Assembly: GCA_934316845.1 (NCBI GenBank)
Contig: CAKRDZ010000016.1
Span: 9,076 to 73,075, forward strand
Direction of reading: 5' to 3'
Length of the DNA stretch: 64,000 bases
Origin: an uncultured Eubacterium sp.
GTDB lineage: Bacteria; Bacillota; Clostridia; Lachnospirales; Lachnospiraceae
The translations under genes and the position numbers were made by a program. A model generated the notes under the pieces. That model was given only the letters and a program-made list of their open reading frames with translations. It did not search any database and was not told where the DNA came from. Shown here in pieces: positions 59,249 to 64,000 of this stretch. Within the stretch, counting starts at the first letter, position 1. Every line of letters starts with the position of its first letter.

Positions 59249-60694
59249 ATGGCAGGTATCGGTGTAAAACTAAATAAAATCTACAATAAAAATACATTGA
59301 CGACCAATATCATAGGTATGGGATATAGTGCGATGATCACAATCGCGCCGATGATCCTTGTTATCGCGGCGATCATGGTCATGCAGGTGGTGCTTGATGT
59401 ATCGAAAGTCGGATATGCGCAGCGCGAATTATTTGCGTGTACAGTGCTGTATATTTTTATCTTTGCACTGCTGAGTTCGGCACCATTTAACTCTGTATTA
59501 TCACGATATATGTCCGATATAATATATGAAGAAAAATACCGGGATATCCTTCCCTGTTTTTACGCGGGCATGTTTTTGAATCTTGGATTCAGCTGTGTGT
59601 TTGGAATTGTTTTCTGCGTCCGCGAATATTTGACGGGGGAAGTACCGGTGTTGTTTGTCTTTGCCGGGTACTGCGGATATGTGGCGCTGGTGCTTGTGTT
59701 TTATCAGATGTTGTATCTTTCCATCTGTAAGGACTACAAGAAGATTTCCTTTTTCTTTCTTCTTGGAATGGCGGTAACAGTGGCGGCTGCGTGTCTGTTA
59801 ACCGTGGTATTTGGCTGTGAAAAGACCGGGGCGATGCTGGCAGCACTGGATGTCGGTTTTTTCCTGATCGCAAGCCTGGAGTTTGCGGCGGTGCGAAATT
59901 ATTTTAAGGAAAACAGCGGACAATATAAGCGTGTTTTCTCGTACTTTCGGATTTATTGGAAACTGGTTTTAACGAACTTTTTATATACGCTGGGATTGTA
60001 TATACACAACTTTGTGTTTTGGACAACAGATCTGCGAATGGTCGTGGCAGATACGTTTGTGTGCGTGACATCCTATGACATGGCGACCTGTCTTGCGATG
60101 TTTACGAATCTTTCTTCCAGCGTCATTTTTATCTCCCGCGTGGAGATGCATTTTCACGAACGGTATAAAGCGTATTCCGAAGCCGTTATCGGGGGAAGGA
60201 AGGTGGATATCGAACTGGCGAAGAAAAGGATGTTCCGGCAGATGTCAGAAGAATTGATGAATCTGGTCCGCATTCAGTTTATCATTTCCGTGATCTTGTT
60301 TTTTATTTGTATCATTTTACTGCCGAGATTTGGATTTGATGGTCTGGTATTGAAAATTTACCCTTGCCTTGCCGCCGGATATTTTGTATTATTTATTATG
60401 TATGCAGCAATTATTTTCTTATATTATTTCAATGACCTGACCGGAGCGCTGATGACTGCATTTTTATTTTGTTTTGTCACGTGGCTGTCCGCTGTTGTGG
60501 CAACCTGGCTCCCGGAGATCTGGTATGGGATCGGAGTGTTTATCGGGTCTTTTGTCGGTTTTTGTGTTGCGTATGCGAGACTTCACTGGCTTGAAAAAAA
60601 TCTGGATGAACATGTGTTCTGCAGAGGGAATCTGCTGCAGCATAAACGAGGAGTTCCACCGGAATCAAAAGTGTTTGACCGGTATATGGATTGA
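59249..60694 (+). CDS. pelG: PelG exopolysaccharide transporter
   Basis: 481 residues, ATG 59249 after GGAGG. Twelve or more membrane helices of the MATE/MOP-like PelG family. The N-terminus MAGIGVKLNKIYNKNTLTTN followed by MGYSAMITIAPMILVIAAI is the family's standard opening, and SDIIYEEKYRDILPCFYAG the first loop. VLTNFLYTLGLYIHNFVFWT is also typical. PelG forms the inner-membrane export part with PelD and PelE, feeding the chain made by PelF. No outer-membrane components are present, as expected for a Gram-positive. Confidence 0.92.
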   Translation: MAGIGVKLNKIYNKNTLTTNIIGMGYSAMITIAPMILVIAAIMVMQVVLDVSKVGYAQRELFACTVLYIFIFALLSSAPFNSVLSRYMSDIIYEEKYRDILPCFYAGMFLNLGFSCVFGIVFCVREYLTGEVPVLFVFAGYCGYVALVLVFYQMLYLSICKDYKKISFFFLLGMAVTVAAACLLTVVFGCEKTGAMLAALDVGFFLIASLEFAAVRNYFKENSGQYKRVFSYFRIYWKLVLTNFLYTLGLYIHNFVFWTTDLRMVVADTFVCVTSYDMATCLAMFTNLSSSVIFISRVEMHFHERYKAYSEAVIGGRKVDIELAKKRMFRQMSEELMNLVRIQFIISVILFFICIILLPRFGFDGLVLKIYPCLAAGYFVLFIMYAAIIFLYYFNDLTGALMTAFLFCFVTWLSAVVATWLPEIWYGIGVFIGSFVGFCVAYARLHWLEKNLDEHVFCRGNLLQHKRGVPPESKVFDRYMD

Positions 60695-60709
60695 GTTAGG
60701 AGAGAAAAA

Positions 60710-61096
60710 ATGCAAACAGGAGATATGTTACGAATTTTATTGGTGTTTTTAGGATGTTTTTTGGTCATTAAGACCGTATTGTCGCTGGCAAGGCGCAAAT
60801 TGAAAGAGCAGTTTTGCCTTTTGTGGGGCGTGATCGCCCTCGGACTGATCGTTTCGGGAATCTGCCTGCGTCCGACACTTTGGAACCAGTATGTCAGTAC
60901 ACGGGGAATGATCGTAATCGTGGTGATCGGCATCTGCGCGCTGTGGTGTCTGTTTTATCTGAGTACACAGATTTCCGTGTTAAGCCGGAAAAATCAGGAA
61001 CTTGCAATGCAGGTTTCCCTGTTAAACCAGGAAAATGAGATGCTTTTGGAAAAGATAAACAGCGTGAAAGAAAGCGTTGAAAAGGAGTCAAAATGA
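60710..61096 (+). CDS. DUF2304 membrane protein
   Basis: 128 residues: three membrane helices (about 7-26, 38-58, 65-88) and a C-terminal coiled coil (LSRKNQELAMQVSLLNQENE). DUF2304 proteins are almost always encoded with a GT2 enzyme of the dolichol-phosphate-sugar synthase type; one lies two genes downstream. They may anchor or regulate that enzyme, but no activity is established. The end overlaps the next gene start by four bases (ATGA). Confidence 0.85.
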   Translation: MQTGDMLRILLVFLGCFLVIKTVLSLARRKLKEQFCLLWGVIALGLIVSGICLRPTLWNQYVSTRGMIVIVVIGICALWCLFYLSTQISVLSRKNQELAMQVSLLNQENEMLLEKINSVKESVEKESK

Positions 61097-62307
61097 AACA
61101 GGTATTATTTGTGATCAATACGCTTGGATGCGCCGGGGCAGAGACTGCGATGATCGAGATGATCCGCAATATGGATCCGGAGAAATATAAGATCTCGGTA
61201 TTTGTCCTGCTCAATCAGGGCGAGATGATTCATCGGCTTCCGGATACGGTTACGGTGTTAAATAAGCAGTTTTCAGACAGTTCGGTATTGAGCAGAGAGG
61301 GAAAAAGGGAATTGAACCGGTATCTTTTTTCACATCTTTTTCAAAAGGGAAGCATATGGAAAAATTTACCATATGTATTGCGCGGATTCTTTGCTATGTT
61401 TCGGAAAGGACGCATTCTGCCGGATAAATTGTTGTGGCGGGTGATGTCAGATGCAGCGCCGCGTTTTACGGTACATTACGATATGGCAATTGCCTATCTT
61501 GAAGGCGGCTCGACGTATTATGCCGCAGATCATGTGTCCGCGGACAGGAAGGCTGCTTTTGTACATATTGATTATGAAAAAGCAGGGTATACACCACAGC
61601 TTGATCGTGGCTGTTATGATTCATTTGACCGCATCTGCCCGGTATCGGATGAAGTGAGAGAGCATTTTCTGACCGTGTATCCGCAGTACGAAAATAAGAC
61701 GAAAGTATTTCACAATATGATTGATACGTCAAAAATTCGTGAAGGGGCAGAAAAAGCAGGGGGATTTGAAGATGACTTTGACGGTGTGAGACTTTTGACG
61801 GTCGGACGTCTGACGGCACAGAAGGCTTACGAGACTGCGGTCGAGGCCATGAGACTTTTGCGGGAAAGAGGGCGCAATGTCCGGTGGTATGTTCTGGGAG
61901 AAGGAGAAGAACGAAAGCCGTTAGAAAAAAAGATCAGAGAATACGGATTGGAAAGGGATTTCCTGCTTTTAGGAGCCAAAGAAAATCCGTATCCCTATTA
62001 TAAACAGTGCGATATTTATGTCCATGCAACGCGTTTTGAGGGAAAAAGTATCGCAATCCAGGAGGCGCAGACACTCGGCTGCACGATAATTGCCTCAGAC
62101 TGTCCGGGAAACCGGGAGCAGATCGTGGATGGGATCGATGGAAAAATGTGTCCGCTCAGTGCAGAGGGAATCTGTGATGCGGTCTGCGAATTACTGGATA
62201 ACAAAGAGGTTTGTATCGCTTATGGAAAGATGGCACAGAAAAAAGAACTGTCCGAGAAGTCACAGTTGACAGAATTACTAAAATTAATGGAAAATGAGAG
62301 TGAATAA
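61093..62307 (+). CDS. GT4 family glycosyltransferase
   Basis: 404-residue GT-B enzyme. The N-terminus MKQVLFVINTLGCAGAETAM with the CAGAET loop, LLTVGRLTAQKAYETAVEAM, and the C-terminal donor-binding ATRFEGKSIAIQEAQTLGC (E-x7-E pattern) mark family 4. It starts within the DUF2304 stop and ends three bases before the GT2 gene. It probably adds a side sugar or extends a lipid-linked unit; donor and acceptor cannot be read from sequence. Confidence 0.92.
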   Translation: MKQVLFVINTLGCAGAETAMIEMIRNMDPEKYKISVFVLLNQGEMIHRLPDTVTVLNKQFSDSSVLSREGKRELNRYLFSHLFQKGSIWKNLPYVLRGFFAMFRKGRILPDKLLWRVMSDAAPRFTVHYDMAIAYLEGGSTYYAADHVSADRKAAFVHIDYEKAGYTPQLDRGCYDSFDRICPVSDEVREHFLTVYPQYENKTKVFHNMIDTSKIREGAEKAGGFEDDFDGVRLLTVGRLTAQKAYETAVEAMRLLRERGRNVRWYVLGEGEERKPLEKKIREYGLERDFLLLGAKENPYPYYKQCDIYVHATRFEGKSIAIQEAQTLGCTIIASDCPGNREQIVDGIDGKMCPLSAEGICDAVCELLDNKEVCIAYGKMAQKKELSEKSQLTELLKLMENESE

Positions 62308-62309
62308 AG

Positions 62310-63095
62310 ATGGCAATTGAGAAAAAGACAAAAAAAGAATTGTTGATAATCATTCCAGCGTATAATGAAGCAAAGAATATTACAAAACTATTGGAACAAC
62401 TGGAGCAGCCGGAGATAGACGAGATCGCAGATGTGCTTATTATGAACGACGCTTCTTCGGATGATACCAATTGGATCGTAAAAGCACGCAATCATGCGAT
62501 TGTAACCCATGTATTTAATCTGGGGTATGGAAGCGCTCTCCAGCTTGGATATAAGTACGCCATCCGCCGCGGCTATCAGTACGTGATCCAGATGGATGCA
62601 GATGGACAGCATGATGTATGTAATGTTCCGGTTATTTATGAAAAATTAAAGACAAAAGATGAGACGGGGCATTATCCGGATATCGTCCTTGGATCCCGTT
62701 TTTTAGAAGGAAGTTCCGAGTTCCCGGTATCTTTTGCTAAAAAGATAGCCTGGGGGCTGTTCCGTGGATTGATCTATCTTGGGACACACCGTAAAATTGC
62801 AGATCCTACGACGGGGCTGCAGGGACTGAGCCGCCGGGTTGTCATTTTCTATTCGACCTATAATCACTTTGATGATAAATATCCGGATGCCAATATCATC
62901 ATGCAGATGCTTTTGCTGGGGTATCGCCTGGTCGAGGTGCCGGCAGTCATGCATCCGCGCGTGGAAGGAAAGAGTATGCATTCCGGACTGAAGCCGGTTA
63001 TGTATATGTGCCGCATGATGTTTTCCATCTTGGCAGTATGGATCGGTATAAAACTATTTAAGATTGATGAAAGGGTGGAAGATGACGAAGCATAA
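62310..63095 (+). CDS. GT2 family glycosyltransferase (DPM1/ArnC-like)
   Basis: 261 residues. ELLIIIPAYNEAKNITKLLE opens the GT-A fold; VLIMNDASSDDTN and the DxD-type QMDADGQHD carry the metal site, and DPTTGLQGLSRRV is the conserved later loop. The C-terminus contains a short amphipathic or membrane stretch (MMFSILAVWIGIKLFKI). This class makes polyprenyl-phosphate-linked sugars; with the DUF2304 protein it would supply a lipid-linked sugar to an extracytoplasmic transferase such as the 773-residue protein (inference). Confidence 0.92.
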   Translation: MAIEKKTKKELLIIIPAYNEAKNITKLLEQLEQPEIDEIADVLIMNDASSDDTNWIVKARNHAIVTHVFNLGYGSALQLGYKYAIRRGYQYVIQMDADGQHDVCNVPVIYEKLKTKDETGHYPDIVLGSRFLEGSSEFPVSFAKKIAWGLFRGLIYLGTHRKIADPTTGLQGLSRRVVIFYSTYNHFDDKYPDANIIMQMLLLGYRLVEVPAVMHPRVEGKSMHSGLKPVMYMCRMMFSILAVWIGIKLFKIDERVEDDEA

Positions 63096-64000
63096 AATGG
63101 TGCGGTGCGTGGAGAGTACAAAACGGCTCTCCAATGTCCGCCGGGGCTGGTACCGGATTTTCCCGGTGACATTGGGAGAAGTATGGGATCCGGTTCAGGC
63201 GGAAACCTGTCTGGCGGAAGAAGATACGCTGGTTTTACTGGAGATACTGATTCCCGGAGAAGACATAAATGAGCAGGAGGTACAGGGGCTTCGTGATGTC
63301 TTTTCCTTTTTTATACAAAAGAAGCAGGACTTGATCCTGCGTTTTTCCTATGATTATGAGGGAAAGGGGATGGAAAAAGATCCTTCCGCACTTTCGGTCG
63401 TAGAGCGGCATATATCCCTGATCCTTCCGGTAGTGAATGCGTATGCGGAACATATTTTCATTTTGCAGGGGGTATTTTTAGGAAGCTGGGGGGAAATGCA
63501 TTCATCCCGTTTCCTGACAAAAGAAAATATACAAAAACTGGAAAATAAATACAAAAAGGAGTTGTCTCCGCAAATTTACCGCAGTGTACGGAAACCTGTA
63601 CATTGGCGGATGATCTGCGCCGATGAAACGGAGATGGAACAGGAAAAGATTGGTCTGTACAATGACGGGATGTTTGGCTCTGTGACAGATTTTGGCACAT
63701 TTGCCGATGCCGGCGGAGAGCGGGAATATGCCTGGACAGAGAGCTGGCCGGCAGAACGGGAGCAGGATTTGATCAAAAAAAGTGCGGGATGGGCACCCAA
63801 CGGCGGTGAGGTGATCGGTGGTTTGAACCAGACTGCAGAGGAGATTCTCCGGCGTCTGCGGAAAGAAGGAATTACGTATCTGAACCGCGATTACGATCTG
63901 AATGAACTTGAAAGATGGAAAAAATTGGAATGCGGTCAAGGGGGAGTCTGGCAGGGAACGTCGTTGTATGATTATGTGGAGGCACATATGGGATATCGGT
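63082..64000 (+). CDS. DUF4874/DUF4832 family protein, 3' end outside window
   Basis: Open frame to the window edge, from ATG 63082 (overlapping the GT2 stop) or ATG 63097. About 300 residues are visible. They match DUF4874 followed by the start of DUF4832: NVRRGWYRIFPV, LILRFSYDYEGKG, ILQGVFLGSWGEMHSSRFL, RLGL-like IGLYNDGMFGSVTDFGTF, GWAPNGGEVIGG, TYLNRDYDLNELERWKK and VWQGTSLYDYVEAH. The pattern is a TIM-barrel, glycosidase-like protein, possibly acting on the polymer. No signal peptide is visible at this start, so cytoplasmic location or a missed leader are both possible. The end is not seen. Confidence 0.8.
   Translation, partial: MTKHKMVRCVESTKRLSNVRRGWYRIFPVTLGEVWDPVQAETCLAEEDTLVLLEILIPGEDINEQEVQGLRDVFSFFIQKKQDLILRFSYDYEGKGMEKDPSALSVVERHISLILPVVNAYAEHIFILQGVFLGSWGEMHSSRFLTKENIQKLENKYKKELSPQIYRSVRKPVHWRMICADETEMEQEKIGLYNDGMFGSVTDFGTFADAGGEREYAWTESWPAEREQDLIKKSAGWAPNGGEVIGGLNQTAEEILRRLRKEGITYLNRDYDLNELERWKKLECGQGGVWQGTSLYDYVEAHMGYR

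Noticed and set aside
1..64000. tRNA, rRNA, insertion sequences or prophage genes
   Set aside because: None was recognised. No transposase, integrase or phage structural gene could be supported anywhere in the window.

Overview
The window looks like a chromosome segment of a spore-forming, Gram-positive Clostridia species, most likely of the family Lachnospiraceae. The evidence is the gene order of a Firmicutes division/cell-wall cluster, strong GGAGG ribosome sites with short spacers, SleB-type cell wall hydrolases, pyruvate phosphate dikinase of the Clostridium symbiosum type, FeoA/FeoB, BspA-type surface repeats, and the absence of any outer-membrane gene. Genus and species cannot be read from the sequence alone.

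Layout. 1-9.8 kb is the division and wall cluster: two tandem class B penicillin-binding proteins (the first cut by the window edge), mraY, murD, a SEDS gene (ftsW/spoVE), murA, divIB and ftsZ, running directly into secG. 9.9-12.5 kb carries rnr and smpB. 12.5-16.3 kb holds two SleB-like hydrolases around thrC and an orphan eukaryotic-type hisA. 16.4-25.1 kb is central glycolysis (gap, pgk, tpiA), a pseudouridine synthase, a secreted VanY-like carboxypeptidase and ppdK. 25.2-27.5 kb is an AT-rich accessory patch with small genes, a decayed gene remnant and a type III toxin-antitoxin locus (toxI repeat RNA plus toxN). 27.5-36.5 kb has an AgcS transporter, GNAT/TetR/PAS/cysK genes, a DUF218-amidase fusion, a large Thr/Pro-rich BspA-like surface protein and tspO. 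36.5-40.2 kb is a feoA-feoB-orf operon divergent from an AraC regulator, with a DtxR-like palindrome and AraC-like direct repeats between them. 40.2-42.5 kb is a second accessory patch: a YhcG/DUF1016 nuclease bracketed by two identical perfect palindromes, and a GIY-YIG gene interrupted by an in-frame amber codon. 42.5-49.1 kb has a DUF188 gene, a VanR/VanS-like two-component system with a C39-like peptidase, an HNH gene, a collapsed GH31 glucosidase and an EamA transporter.

49.1-64.0 kb is one long co-directional exopolysaccharide locus behind a near-consensus promoter. It encodes a Gram-positive Pel-like machine: a PelD-like c-di-GMP receptor fused to a short-chain-dehydrogenase-like domain (degenerate GGDEF, intact RxxD I-site), PelE-like, a large polytopic membrane protein, a DUF2194 protein, PelF and PelG, plus extra glycosyltransferases, DUF2304, a stand-alone PqqD-like protein and a DUF4874/DUF4832 protein that runs off the window. 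The likely logic is c-di-GMP-gated synthesis and export of a polysaccharide at the membrane. The toxIN locus and the fused PelD locus are the two most interesting systems here.
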